From positions 22,187 through 86,186 of the forward strand of contig NZ_JADPUN010000145.1 of the NCBI RefSeq assembly GCF_015690345.1: a stretch of 64,000 bases of DNA, given 5' to 3'. The notes beneath the pieces were generated by a model. It did not search any database and was not told the origin of the DNA. It worked only from the letters and a program-made list of their open reading frames with translations. Shown piece by piece: positions 35,206 through 43,301 of the stretch (positions are counted from its first letter, which is position 1; each line of letters opens with the position of its first letter). The translations under genes were made by a program, and so were the position numbers. This stretch comes from Plantactinospora alkalitolerans. Lineage in GTDB: Bacteria; Actinomycetota; Actinomycetes; Mycobacteriales; Micromonosporaceae.

Positions 35206-36270
35206 ATGCGAGTGGTCTACACCGACCCGGCCTGGGCGCTCGACGCCAGCGGCCGACCCGATCCGAACCGCGCCGACCTGGAACGCGGCATCCTCGGACC
35301 GGACGTCGACGTCGAGATCGGCCCGTTCCACAGCGGAGCCGACCTCGACCCGACCGGCGACCCGGAGGTCGCCCCGAACGCCGACAGCGGCTTCGTGACC
35401 TCCGGCGACCAGTTGCTCGACGCGGCCCGGGGCGCCGACGCACTGGTCATCTACCGGTGCCAGGTCACCTCGGAACTCGTCGAGGCACTCCGGCCGAGCT
35501 GCCGGGTGGTCGCCCGCAGCGGCGTCGGCTTCGACAACCTCCGTCCCGACCTGCTCGCCACCGCCGGCATCTACGGATTCAACGTGCCGGACTACTGCGG
35601 CGACGAGGTGAGCACCCACACCGTGGCGCTGCTGCTCGGACTGGAGCGGCAGATCTGCGTACAGGACCGGCTGGTCCGGGACAACCGGTGGGGAATCCAC
35701 CGGGGCGGCATACCGCGCCGCACCTGCGAACGTACGGTCGGGATCGTCGGCTTCGGCCGGATCGGCCGGGCCAGCGCCCGCAAGCTCCAGCCGTTCTACC
35801 ACCACGTCCTGGCCCACGATCCGTACGTGGCGGCCGACCTGATGGCCAGCCACGGCGTCACACCGGTCCGGAGCCTCGGCGAGTTGTTCGCCGCGGCGGA
35901 CGCCGTGGTGGTCCACGCGGCGCTGACCCCGGAAACGGACGGGCTGATCGGTGCGGCGGCACTCGGGGCCGCCGCACCGGGAACCCTGCTGGTCAACACG
36001 GCCCGGGGCAAACTCGTCGACACCACCGCCGTGCTCGACGCACTCGACACGGGTCAACTGGCCGGCTTCGCCTCCGACGTCTTCGCGCCCGAGGACCCGA
36101 ACGCATCACCCACCGCCCGCAAGTTGCTCGCCCGGAACGACGTGATCGTCAGCTCCCATCGCGCGTTCCTGTCCGCCGAATCCGAGTTGAGCCTGCGCCG
36201 CCGTATCGCCGCGGGCATCCGTGCGGTGCTCGTCGACGACGCACCGCCGCCCGAGGGACGGCTGGCGTGA
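35206..36270 (+). CDS. phpE: Hydroxymethylphosphonate dehydrogenase (PhpE-like, D-2-hydroxyacid dehydrogenase family)
   Basis: The 354-residue protein belongs to the D-isomer-specific 2-hydroxyacid dehydrogenases. It has the Rossmann motif VGIVGFGRIGRAS, substrate-side ARSGVGFDN, and the Arg-Glu-His catalytic set in NTARGKLVD, FAPEDPN and SSHRAFLS. PhpE is known to oxidise hydroxymethylphosphonate towards phosphonoformate in the phosphinothricin pathway, and the neighbours require the same reaction. ATG 35206 has AGGTGG five bases upstream; GTG 35197, directly after the phpD stop, is an alternative start. Confidence 0.83.
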   Translation: MRVVYTDPAWALDASGRPDPNRADLERGILGPDVDVEIGPFHSGADLDPTGDPEVAPNADSGFVTSGDQLLDAARGADALVIYRCQVTSELVEALRPSCRVVARSGVGFDNLRPDLLATAGIYGFNVPDYCGDEVSTHTVALLLGLERQICVQDRLVRDNRWGIHRGGIPRRTCERTVGIVGFGRIGRASARKLQPFYHHVLAHDPYVAADLMASHGVTPVRSLGELFAAADAVVVHAALTPETDGLIGAAALGAAAPGTLLVNTARGKLVDTTAVLDALDTGQLAGFASDVFAPEDPNASPTARKLLARNDVIVSSHRAFLSAESELSLRRRIAAGIRAVLVDDAPPPEGRLA

Positions 36271-36319
36271 ACACCAACGGCCGCCACCGCAGCCAGCTCG
36301 CCACTTCTTTGGAGGAACG

Positions 36320-37288
36320 TTGACCACATCGGAAGAAACCGGTCCGGGCCCGACCACGGGCCAGCGCCCCAGCAGCATGTCGCCGGGCGACCAGCTCCGC
36401 CGCCTGCTCGTCGACGACACGCCCTGCGTCCTGATGGGCGTGCACGACGGGCTCAGCGCCCGGATCGCGGTCGAGGAGGGATTCCGCGCCCTCTGGGCGT
36501 CCGGACTCTGCATCTCCACCGCCCTCGGCGTACGCGACAGCGACGAGGCGTCCTGGACACAACTGCTGAACAGCGTCGAGAGCATGGTGGACAACACCCG
36601 GGTACCGGTGCTCGTCGACGGTGACACCGGGCACGGCAACTTCAACACCGCGCGCCGGTTCGCCAGCCGGGCCGAACGGATCGGTGCCGCCGGAGTCTGC
36701 TTCGAGGACAAGACCTTCCCCAAGATGAACTCCTTCTTCGGGGTGGGGCACGAACTGGTGCCGATCGCCGAGTTCTGCGGAAAGATCAAGGCCTGCAAGG
36801 ACGGGCAGCAGGACCCGGGCTTCGTCGTCGTCGCCCGCACCGAGGCGTTCATCGCCGGCCAGCCCGTCGAGGAGGCGGTGGCCAGGGCCGAGGCGTACGC
36901 GGCCGCCGGCGCCGACGCCATCTTCGTGCACTCCCGGCAACCGACGGCGGTGGAGATCGCCGCCTTCTCGGCCCGATGGCATGGCCGGGTGCCGATCGTG
37001 ATCGCACCGACGACGTACCACCGGACCACGCTGGACGAGTTCCGGCAGATCGGGGTCGGCGGGGTCATCTGGGCGAACCAGAGCATGCGGGCCGCGTTCA
37101 GCGCGATGCGCAAGGCCTGCCGCGACATGCGGTCGAGCGGGGTGATCAGCGGCGTCGAGGAGGAGATCGCCTCGCTCAAGGAGGTCTTCGCACTGCTGGG
37201 CTACGAGGACCTGGAGCGGGAGGAGCGGCGGTACGCCTCCTTCGACCCGCCGGTGCTGTCCACGGTGACCGGGGGGAACGCTCCATGA
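36320..37288 (+). CDS. ppm: Phosphoenolpyruvate phosphonomutase
   Basis: PEP mutase makes the first C-P bond, rearranging phosphoenolpyruvate to phosphonopyruvate. It is the gatekeeper of almost all phosphonate pathways. The diagnostic EDKxxxxxNS motif reads EDKTFPKMNS, and the Mg site VDGDTGHGN and LWASGLCIS also match. I start it at TTG 36320 because a strong GGAGGAACG lies directly upstream; an in-frame ATG lies at residue 20. That gives 322 residues, with a flexible 20-residue head before the usual mutase start. It overlaps the decarboxylase gene by four bases, which pulls the unfavourable equilibrium forward. Confidence 0.95.
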   Translation: MTTSEETGPGPTTGQRPSSMSPGDQLRRLLVDDTPCVLMGVHDGLSARIAVEEGFRALWASGLCISTALGVRDSDEASWTQLLNSVESMVDNTRVPVLVDGDTGHGNFNTARRFASRAERIGAAGVCFEDKTFPKMNSFFGVGHELVPIAEFCGKIKACKDGQQDPGFVVVARTEAFIAGQPVEEAVARAEAYAAAGADAIFVHSRQPTAVEIAAFSARWHGRVPIVIAPTTYHRTTLDEFRQIGVGGVIWANQSMRAAFSAMRKACRDMRSSGVISGVEEEIASLKEVFALLGYEDLEREERRYASFDPPVLSTVTGGNAP

Positions 37289-38469
37289 TCCGTGCCGAAG
37301 AGCTGATGGGAGCCCTGGTCGACCACTCGGTCACCATGGTGACCGGGGTGCCGTGCTCCTTCCTCACCCCGGTCATCAACCGGGCCATCAGCGATCCGAG
37401 GGTGCGCTACCTCGCCGCCACCCAGGAGGGCGAGGCGGCGGCGATCGCGGCCGGTGCCTGGCTGGGTGGCGGGCTCGGCTGTGTCATCAGTCAGAACTCC
37501 GGTCTCGGCAACATGGTCAACCCGCTGACCTCGCTGCTGCACCCGGCCAACATCCCGGCGCTGCTGCTGGTCACCTGGCGGGGTGAACCCGGCCGCCCCG
37601 ACGAGCCGCAGCACGCTCAGATGGGGCGGATCACGCCGGGGCTGCTCGACCTGATGGAGGTGCCGCACGCGACGCTGCCGGCCGACCCGGCCGAGCTGTC
37701 CGACGCGTTCGCGGTGGCCACCGGCGAGCTGCTCCGGGCCGAGCGGCCGTACGCCTTCGTGATTCCGAAGGGGACGGTCGCGGCGGAGCCACTCTGCGAG
37801 TCCGCGCTGCCCCGACGTACCGGCCGGGTCGTCCGGCACCTGCCCGACGGTCCGGCACCCAGCCGGTGGGCGGCGCTCGAGTGCCTGCTGTCCGAGTTGC
37901 CGGAGAGTGCCGCCGTCGTGGCGACCACCGGGATGACCAGTCGGGAACTGTACGAGATCGCCGACCGCGACCAGCACTTCTACCTGGTCGGCGCGATGGG
38001 TTCGGCCGGAGCGGTGGGGCTCGGGGTGGCCGCGCACACCACCCGGCCGGTGGTGGTGGTCGACGGCGACGGCGCCCTGCTGATGCGGCTCGGTGGCCTC
38101 GCCACGATCGGGGCGTACGGGGGTGACAACCTCGTGCACGTCGTGCTGGACAACGGCGTGCACGACTCGACCGGGGGACAGCGCACGCTCTCGTCCACCG
38201 TGGACCTGGTCGCCGCCGCCGCCTCCTGCGGCTACCGGCAACTGCACGACTGCACCCGGCCCGAGGCGTTCCGGGTGGCGCTCGGGGCGGCGCTGGCCGG
38301 GCCCGGGCCGAGCCTGGTCCGGCTCCGCACCAGGCCGGGATCCCGCAGTGGGCTGGGCCGTCCGGCGGTGACCCCGGCGGAGGTGGCCCGGCGGTTCCGG
38401 CGGTTCGTCACCGCCGCCCCCGCCCCGGACAGGGTGGGCGCGGACGAAGTGCTGGGGGTCGGGGCGTGA
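37285..38469 (+). CDS. ppd: Phosphonopyruvate decarboxylase
   Basis: This 394-residue thiamine-diphosphate enzyme removes CO2 from phosphonopyruvate to give phosphonoacetaldehyde, the irreversible step after PEP mutase. Visible features are the Glu-bearing ATQEGEAAAIAAGAWLGG, the QNSGLGNMVNPLTSL loop typical of Ppd, the TPP/Mg motif VVDGDGALLMRLGGL and the following LDNGVHDSTGGQ. ATG 37285 overlaps the mutase stop (ATGA), and the stop overlaps the next GTG by four bases. The C-terminus has an Ala/Pro-rich extension. Confidence 0.94.
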   Translation: MIRAEELMGALVDHSVTMVTGVPCSFLTPVINRAISDPRVRYLAATQEGEAAAIAAGAWLGGGLGCVISQNSGLGNMVNPLTSLLHPANIPALLLVTWRGEPGRPDEPQHAQMGRITPGLLDLMEVPHATLPADPAELSDAFAVATGELLRAERPYAFVIPKGTVAAEPLCESALPRRTGRVVRHLPDGPAPSRWAALECLLSELPESAAVVATTGMTSRELYEIADRDQHFYLVGAMGSAGAVGLGVAAHTTRPVVVVDGDGALLMRLGGLATIGAYGGDNLVHVVLDNGVHDSTGGQRTLSSTVDLVAAAASCGYRQLHDCTRPEAFRVALGAALAGPGPSLVRLRTRPGSRSGLGRPAVTPAEVARRFRRFVTAAPAPDRVGADEVLGVGA

Positions 38470-39221
38470 CCGGTATCCGGGTGACCTTCGCCGGCTCGGG
38501 CGACGCGTTCGGCAGCGGCGGGCGGCTGCAGACCTGCGTACACCTGAGTCCGGCGGACGGCCCGCCGGTGCTGCTCGACTGTGGAGCGACCGCCCTGATC
38601 GGGCTGAAGCGGCACGGTATCGAGCCGAACGACGTCGGCACCGTGGTCCTGTCACACCTGCACGGCGACCACTTCGCCGGACTGCCGTACCTGATCCTCG
38701 ACGGTCAGTTCCGGCGGCGGACCGCGCCGCTGGAGGTGATCGGGCCGCCGGGCACCCAGGAGCGGCTGCGTCAGGCCATGGAGTTGCTCTTTCCCGGCTC
38801 GACCCGGATCACCCGGCGCTTCGAGGTGACGGTCCGCGAGATCGAGCCGCACGGCCGGCTCGATCTCGCGGAGCTGACGGTGCAGGCGTACCCGGCGGAG
38901 CACTTCGCCGGTGCGCCCGCGCTCTGCCTGCGGATCGGGCTCGCCGGTCGGGTCATCGCCTACAGCGGCGACACCGCCTGGACCGAGACCCTGGTCACCG
39001 TGGCCGACGGGGCGGATCTGTTCGTCTGCGAGGCGTACACGGTCACCCGGGCGGTGCCGTTCCACCTGCACCTGCCGATGCTCCGGGACAACCTTCCCCG
39101 GCTCACCTGCCGGCGGATCGTCCTCACCCACGCCGGGCCCGACGTCCTCGCCAGCGCCGGCTCGCTCGACCTCGAACCGCACCTCGAACTGGCCGACGAC
39201 GATCTCGTTCTCGACGTCTAG
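38466..39221 (+). CDS. Metallo-beta-lactamase-fold hydrolase
   Basis: The 251-residue protein has the MBL metal motif SHLHGDHFAG, a later histidine in YPAEHFAG and the metal-bridging Asp in YSGDTAW. It ends with the TCRRIVLTHAGPD histidine. The closest general resemblance is to RNase Z/PhnP-like phosphodiesterases and other small MBL hydrolases. It is embedded between ppd and phpF with a four-base overlap, so it must matter to the pathway. Hydrolysis of a phosphonate ester or nucleotidyl-phosphonate, or repair of a dead-end product, are options. I do not know a counterpart with assigned function in phosphinothricin clusters. Confidence 0.75.
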   Translation: MTGIRVTFAGSGDAFGSGGRLQTCVHLSPADGPPVLLDCGATALIGLKRHGIEPNDVGTVVLSHLHGDHFAGLPYLILDGQFRRRTAPLEVIGPPGTQERLRQAMELLFPGSTRITRRFEVTVREIEPHGRLDLAELTVQAYPAEHFAGAPALCLRIGLAGRVIAYSGDTAWTETLVTVADGADLFVCEAYTVTRAVPFHLHLPMLRDNLPRLTCRRIVLTHAGPDVLASAGSLDLEPHLELADDDLVLDV

Positions 39222-39238
39222 ACGATCCGGAGGATCCG

Positions 39239-39787
39239 GTGGACCATCCCTACCCACTCGGCGTCATCCACGGCAGGTTCCAACCCCTGCACCTCGGACA
39301 CCTGGAATACCTGCTCGCCGGTGCCGCCCGCTGCGACACGCTCGTCGTGGGCATCACCAACCCGGACCCGTTCCAGACCGCCGAGGAACCCACCGATCCG
39401 GTACGGGGGTCGGTGGCGGCGAACCCGTGCACGTACTACGAGCGGTACCTGATGGCGGAGGCCGCGCTCACCGAGGCGGGTGTGCCGCACCACCGGCTGC
39501 GGATCGTGCCGTTCCCGCACAGCTTCCCGGAACGGCTGCGCTACTACGCGCCGCCGGAGGCCGTCTACCTGCTGACCATCTACGACGACTGGGGCGCGGA
39601 GAAGCTCGACCGCCTCGGCGCGCTCGGCCTGACGACCGAGGTGATGTGGCGCCGGGTCGAGAAACCGATCAGCGGCGGCCGGGTACGCCGGGCCATCGCC
39701 GCGAACGCCGACTGGGAGCAACTGGTCCCGCCCGCGGTTGCCTCCGTGATCAAGGAGTGTGGGATCGATGCGCGAATCCGTGGTTGA
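39239..39787 (+). CDS. phpF: Phosphonoformate cytidylyltransferase (PhpF-like)
   Basis: The 182-residue protein has the nucleotidyltransferase fold of NMN adenylyltransferases: GRFQPLHLGHLEYLL with the HxGH motif, and ISGGRVRRAI in place of the ISxTxxR signature. In phosphinothricin biosynthesis the homologous PhpF joins CTP and phosphonoformate to CMP-5'-phosphonoformate, and the neighbouring genes are those of that route. An NAD salvage role is therefore unlikely. The start is GTG 39239 behind CCGGAGGATCC. The end overlaps the mutase-like gene by 20 bases. Confidence 0.85.
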   Translation: MDHPYPLGVIHGRFQPLHLGHLEYLLAGAARCDTLVVGITNPDPFQTAEEPTDPVRGSVAANPCTYYERYLMAEAALTEAGVPHHRLRIVPFPHSFPERLRYYAPPEAVYLLTIYDDWGAEKLDRLGALGLTTEVMWRRVEKPISGGRVRRAIAANADWEQLVPPAVASVIKECGIDARIRG

Positions 39788-41171
39788 GCGGGCGGACCCG
39801 GCGGATTCCGCTGCGGGCGACGGCCGGGTCTTCGTGGTCGCGCTCTGCGGCGGCGGTGACCGGCCGATCGCGGAGCTGGCCGACCGGACCCCGTTCGAGG
39901 CGGCGGCCACCCCGCACCTCGACGAGCTGGCCCGGACCGGATGCAGCGGTCTGCTGGAGGTGATCCGGTCCGACGTGCCGCCGGAGTCTGACTCCGGCGC
40001 GATGGCCCTGCTCGGCTACGACCCGGTGCGTTTCTACACCGGCCGGGGACCGCTGGAAGGGCTCGGGATGGACTTCTGGGACGCCGACGGTTTCTCGGTG
40101 GCGTTCCGGATCAACTTCGCCAGCTGGCAGCCGGACACGGGTCGGCTGGACCGGCGTACGTCCCGCGATCTGTCGGACGACGAGCTCGAGGCTCTGGTGA
40201 CGAGCGTCCGGGCCGAGGTACGCCTTTCCGGCGACGTGTCGGTCCGGCTGACCGGCTTCGGCCGGCACCGGGGAATCCTGGCCCTGACCAGCCGGACGGT
40301 GCCGCTCTCCGGCCGGGTCACCAACACCGACCCCGGGTTCGTCGCGCGCGGCCCGTTCGGGGTGCCGGTCGCCGATCCTCCCTCGACACCACTGCGCTGC
40401 CGCCCGGCACCCGCCGACGAGGTGAACGGGACCGACGAGGTGAACGGGACCGACGAGGTGAACGGGCCCGACGAGGTGAACGGGCCCGACGACGGCCGGG
40501 CCGCAGAGGTGACCGCGCGGCTGGTGAACCAGTTCGTCGAGCGTAGTGCCGCCGTGCTGGAGAAGCATCCGGTCAACCTGGCCCGCCGGGCGGCCGGCCG
40601 GCGACCGGCGAACCTGATCCTGGTCCGCGACGGCGGCGACACCCTTCCGGTACTGCCGTCGTTCGCCGCCCAGCGCGGCCTGCGGCTGGCGATGTACGGC
40701 CAGGTTCCGGCCGAGCGCGGACTCGCCCGACTGATCGGGGCGAGGTTCACCGTCGCCAAGGCCGGGCCGGGGCAGGACGACCCGGCGTTCTACCGGAAGC
40801 TGGTGCCGGCGTTGCTGGACGATCCCGCCGACGTCGTCTTCGTACACCTCAAAGGGCCCGACGAGCCGGGCCACGACGGTCGGCCGCACGACAAGGTGGC
40901 CGCGATCCGCGACATCGACGCCGACTTCGTCGGGCCGCTGCGCGCCCGGCTCGGCCCGCTGGACACCCTCGTCGTCACCTGTGACCACGCCACCCCCTGC
41001 GAACTCGGCATCCACGCGCCGGACCGGGTACCGGCGGTGGTCACCGGTCCGGGCGTACGACCGGACGGGGTGACCGAGTTCGGGGAGCGGGCCGCCGCCG
41101 GTGGTGGTCTTCCGGCCGGTCGGGCCAGCGAACTGCTGCCCTGGCTGCTCCGGCTGCGCAGGGGGAGCTGA
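39768..41171 (+). CDS. phpH: Phosphoglycerate mutase homologue (PhpH-like) of CPEP formation
   Basis: The 467-residue protein is an archaeal-type, cofactor-independent phosphoglycerate mutase of the alkaline phosphatase superfamily. It shows FEAAATPHLDELARTG, the nucleophile region ESDSGAMALLGYDP, FVHLKGPDEPGHDG and VTCDHATPCELGIHAP. PhpH and PhpG are thought to build carboxyphosphonoenolpyruvate from CMP-phosphonoformate and a glycolytic three-carbon unit. An oddity is that the first metal motif, normally LDGxGDRP, reads ALCGGGDRP, so Cys replaces the usual Asp ligand. Four copies of an 18-bp repeat insert DEVNGT/DEVNGP units near residue 217. ATG 39768 is favoured by AAGGAG ten bases upstream. 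Confidence 0.82.
   Translation: MRESVVERADPADSAAGDGRVFVVALCGGGDRPIAELADRTPFEAAATPHLDELARTGCSGLLEVIRSDVPPESDSGAMALLGYDPVRFYTGRGPLEGLGMDFWDADGFSVAFRINFASWQPDTGRLDRRTSRDLSDDELEALVTSVRAEVRLSGDVSVRLTGFGRHRGILALTSRTVPLSGRVTNTDPGFVARGPFGVPVADPPSTPLRCRPAPADEVNGTDEVNGTDEVNGPDEVNGPDDGRAAEVTARLVNQFVERSAAVLEKHPVNLARRAAGRRPANLILVRDGGDTLPVLPSFAAQRGLRLAMYGQVPAERGLARLIGARFTVAKAGPGQDDPAFYRKLVPALLDDPADVVFVHLKGPDEPGHDGRPHDKVAAIRDIDADFVGPLRARLGPLDTLVVTCDHATPCELGIHAPDRVPAVVTGPGVRPDGVTEFGERAAAGGGLPAGRASELLPWLLRLRRGS
40416..40487 (+). repeat. Four 18-bp tandem repeats inside the phpH-like gene
   Basis: The unit GACGAGGTGAACGGGACC occurs four times without gaps. Copies 1-2 end in ACC and copies 3-4 in CCC. It encodes DEVNGT/DEVNGP and keeps the frame. 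The position is between the lid region and the C-terminal core, probably a surface loop. Length variation between strains is likely. Confidence 0.85.
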
Positions 41172-41173
41172 GG

Positions 41174-42361
41174 ATGCGGATCACCGGTCTGCGGCTGCGC
41201 GGCATCCTCGACTCCCGGGCCAGGGCCACCGTGGAGGCCGACGTGGTCCTGGACGACCGGTACCACGGTCGGGGGTCGAGCCCGCGCGCCATCGCGCCCG
41301 GCCGGCGGGAACGCCCGCTCGGCGACCCGACCCTGCTGGGTCCGCTCGCTCCGGGGGAGCTGCACCGGGCGCTGCTCGGGCAGGACGTCGACGACCAGGC
41401 CGACCTCGATCTGCGGGTGGCCCGGTCGGACGTCGGGGCGGCCGAGACCCTCGCCGTGTCGCTGGCCTTCGCCCGGGCCGTCGCCTCGGCCCACGGGCTG
41501 ACCCTGCACCGGTACCTGGCCCGGCTCGCCGGCACCACGCCCCGGGTGCCCCGGCTGCTGGTGAACGTCTTCTCCGGCGGCATCCACGGCAACGGTCCAC
41601 CGGCCGGCTTCCAGCAGATCATGGTCATCCCGGACACCGGCGGACTGACCGGAGACATCGAACTGGCCCGGGTCGTCTTCGACGAGGCGGAACGGCAGGT
41701 CCAGCAGCGGTTCGGCCCCGCCCGGTTCTCGCCGTCGAGCGGGCTGCTGGTGCCGGTCGACAGCGAGCGGCAGTTGACCCTGCTGCACGACGTGGTCGCC
41801 GCGGCCGGAGGTACGGGCGCGGTGTCGTACGGGGTGGACGTCGCCGCGGAACATCTCGTCGAACGGCCCGGCGCCTACCGGCTCGGTCCGGACGTGCTGA
41901 GTTCTGCCGAACTGGCGGGACGGCTGTCGGCGCTCGTCGAGCGGTATCCGCTGAGCTACCTGGAGGACCCCTTCGACCCGGCCGACGAACCCGCCTGGCG
42001 GGCGCTGCGCCGGGACCTGCCGCCGACGACCACGGTGATCGGCGACGACCTGTTCGCCACCGACGCCGCCCGGGTGGATTCCTCGCTTGCCGACGGGATC
42101 CTGCTGAAGCTGAGCCAGGCCGGCACGCTGACCGCCACTCTCGAGGCGTCCCGGGCGGCCCGGGAGGCGGGACTGGTCTCCGCCGTGTCGCACCGGTCCG
42201 GTGAGACCGAGGACACCGCGATGTGCGATCTCGCGGTGGGTGTCGGCGCGGAACTGATCAAGGTCGGTGGGCCGCGTCGCGGCGACCGGCTCGCCAAGTA
42301 CAACCAACTGCTCCGGCTGGCCGAGACCGTGCCGGCCGAACCCCCCGTTGCCGTCCGCTGA
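41174..42361 (+). CDS. phpG: Enolase homologue (PhpG-like) of CPEP formation
   Basis: The 395-residue protein is a divergent enolase. Conserved are ILDSRARATVEADV, the metal Asp in YGVDVAAEHL, EDPFDP and IGDDLF, the catalytic Lys region LKLSQAGTLTATLEA, SHRSGETED and IKVGGPRRGDRLAKYNQLL. The acid/base glutamates of true enolase are altered: QEFM reads QQIM, GGEHA reads GGIHG, and the GDEGGFAP loop is missing. That fits a repurposed enzyme, as expected for PhpG, which together with PhpH forms carboxyphosphonoenolpyruvate. ATG 41174 comes two bases after the phpH stop. Glycolytic enolase is excluded by these changes and by context. Confidence 0.85.
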   Translation: MRITGLRLRGILDSRARATVEADVVLDDRYHGRGSSPRAIAPGRRERPLGDPTLLGPLAPGELHRALLGQDVDDQADLDLRVARSDVGAAETLAVSLAFARAVASAHGLTLHRYLARLAGTTPRVPRLLVNVFSGGIHGNGPPAGFQQIMVIPDTGGLTGDIELARVVFDEAERQVQQRFGPARFSPSSGLLVPVDSERQLTLLHDVVAAAGGTGAVSYGVDVAAEHLVERPGAYRLGPDVLSSAELAGRLSALVERYPLSYLEDPFDPADEPAWRALRRDLPPTTTVIGDDLFATDAARVDSSLADGILLKLSQAGTLTATLEASRAAREAGLVSAVSHRSGETEDTAMCDLAVGVGAELIKVGGPRRGDRLAKYNQLLRLAETVPAEPPVAVR

Positions 42362-42376
42362 ACGAAGGAGTGCACC

Positions 42377-43297
42377 GTGTCCCGTGCAAAGCAGTTCAAG
42401 GACCTGATGAACGCGCCCGAGCTGCTCGTCGTACCCAGCGCGTACGACGCGCTGTCGGCGAAGGTGATCGAGCAGGCGGGCTTCAGCGCCGTCCACATGA
42501 CCGGCTCCGGCACCTCGGCGAGCATGCTCGGCCTGCCCGACCTCGGCTTCGCCACGATCACCGAGATGGCGTGGAACGCCAAGAACATCACCCTGGCCGT
42601 CGACCTTCCGGTGATCATGGACATCGACGCCGGGTACGGCAACGCGATGAACACCTGGCGCTGCGTACGGGAGTTCGAGCGGGCCGGCATCGTCGGCGGC
42701 CACCTGGAGGACCAGGTCGTGCCGAAGCGCTGCGGTCACCTGGAGGGCAAGCGGCTGATCAGCGCGAAGGAGATGGTCGGCAAGATCGCAGCCGCGGTCG
42801 AGGCGCGGGAGGACCCGGACTGGGTGCTGATCGCCCGTACCGACGCCCGGGAGAAGCTCGGCCTCGACGAGGCGATCCGCCGCTCCCGGGAGTACGTCGC
42901 CGCCGGAGCGGACTGCATCTTCCTGGAGGCGATGCTCACCGTCGACGAGATGAAGCGGGTCCGGGACGAGATCGACGCCCCGCTGCTGGCGAACATGGTG
43001 GAGGGCGGCAAGACGCCGTGGCTCACCACCAAGGAGCTGGAGGCGATCGGCTACAACCTCGCCATCTACCCGCTCTCCGGCTGGTACGCGGCCACCGCGA
43101 TCCTCCGCAAGACCTTCGCCGCGCTGCGCGACGAGGGTACGACGCAGAACTTCTGGGACCGGCACGGCCTGAAGATGACGTTCGACGAGCTGTTCGAGGT
43201 CTTCGAGTACTCGAAGATCTCCGAACTGGAGCGGCGGTTCGTCGTCCGGGACGACGACAACGGGACCGGCGACGTCGTCCGGGACGGGAAGGACTGA
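42377..43297 (+). CDS. Carboxyphosphonoenolpyruvate phosphonomutase
   Basis: CPEP mutase forms the second C-P bond, converting carboxyphosphonoenolpyruvate to phosphinopyruvate with loss of CO2, and is the hallmark of phosphinate biosynthesis. The 306 residues match the Streptomyces hygroscopicus enzyme as I recall it along the whole length, for example [57 protein letters not shown] and [17 protein letters not shown]. The EDQ-PKRCGH loop separates it from PEP mutase (EDKxxxxxNS). Methylisocitrate lyase is the nearest alternative but does not fit context. The start is GTG 42377 behind GAAGGAG. Confidence 0.92.
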   Translation: MSRAKQFKDLMNAPELLVVPSAYDALSAKVIEQAGFSAVHMTGSGTSASMLGLPDLGFATITEMAWNAKNITLAVDLPVIMDIDAGYGNAMNTWRCVREFERAGIVGGHLEDQVVPKRCGHLEGKRLISAKEMVGKIAAAVEAREDPDWVLIARTDAREKLGLDEAIRRSREYVAAGADCIFLEAMLTVDEMKRVRDEIDAPLLANMVEGGKTPWLTTKELEAIGYNLAIYPLSGWYAATAILRKTFAALRDEGTTQNFWDRHGLKMTFDELFEVFEYSKISELERRFVVRDDDNGTGDVVRDGKD

Positions 43298-43301
43298 TCC
43301 C

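Noticed and set aside
36320..37288. Isocitrate or methylisocitrate lyase as alternative for the first mutase
   Set aside because: The EDKxxxxxNS motif and overlap with phosphonopyruvate decarboxylase are specific to PEP mutase.
42377..43297. A second PEP mutase, or methylisocitrate lyase, for the later mutase
   Set aside because: It lacks EDKxxxxxNS and carries the EDQ-PKRCGH loop of CPEP mutase, and it follows the PhpF, PhpH and PhpG homologues that make CPEP.
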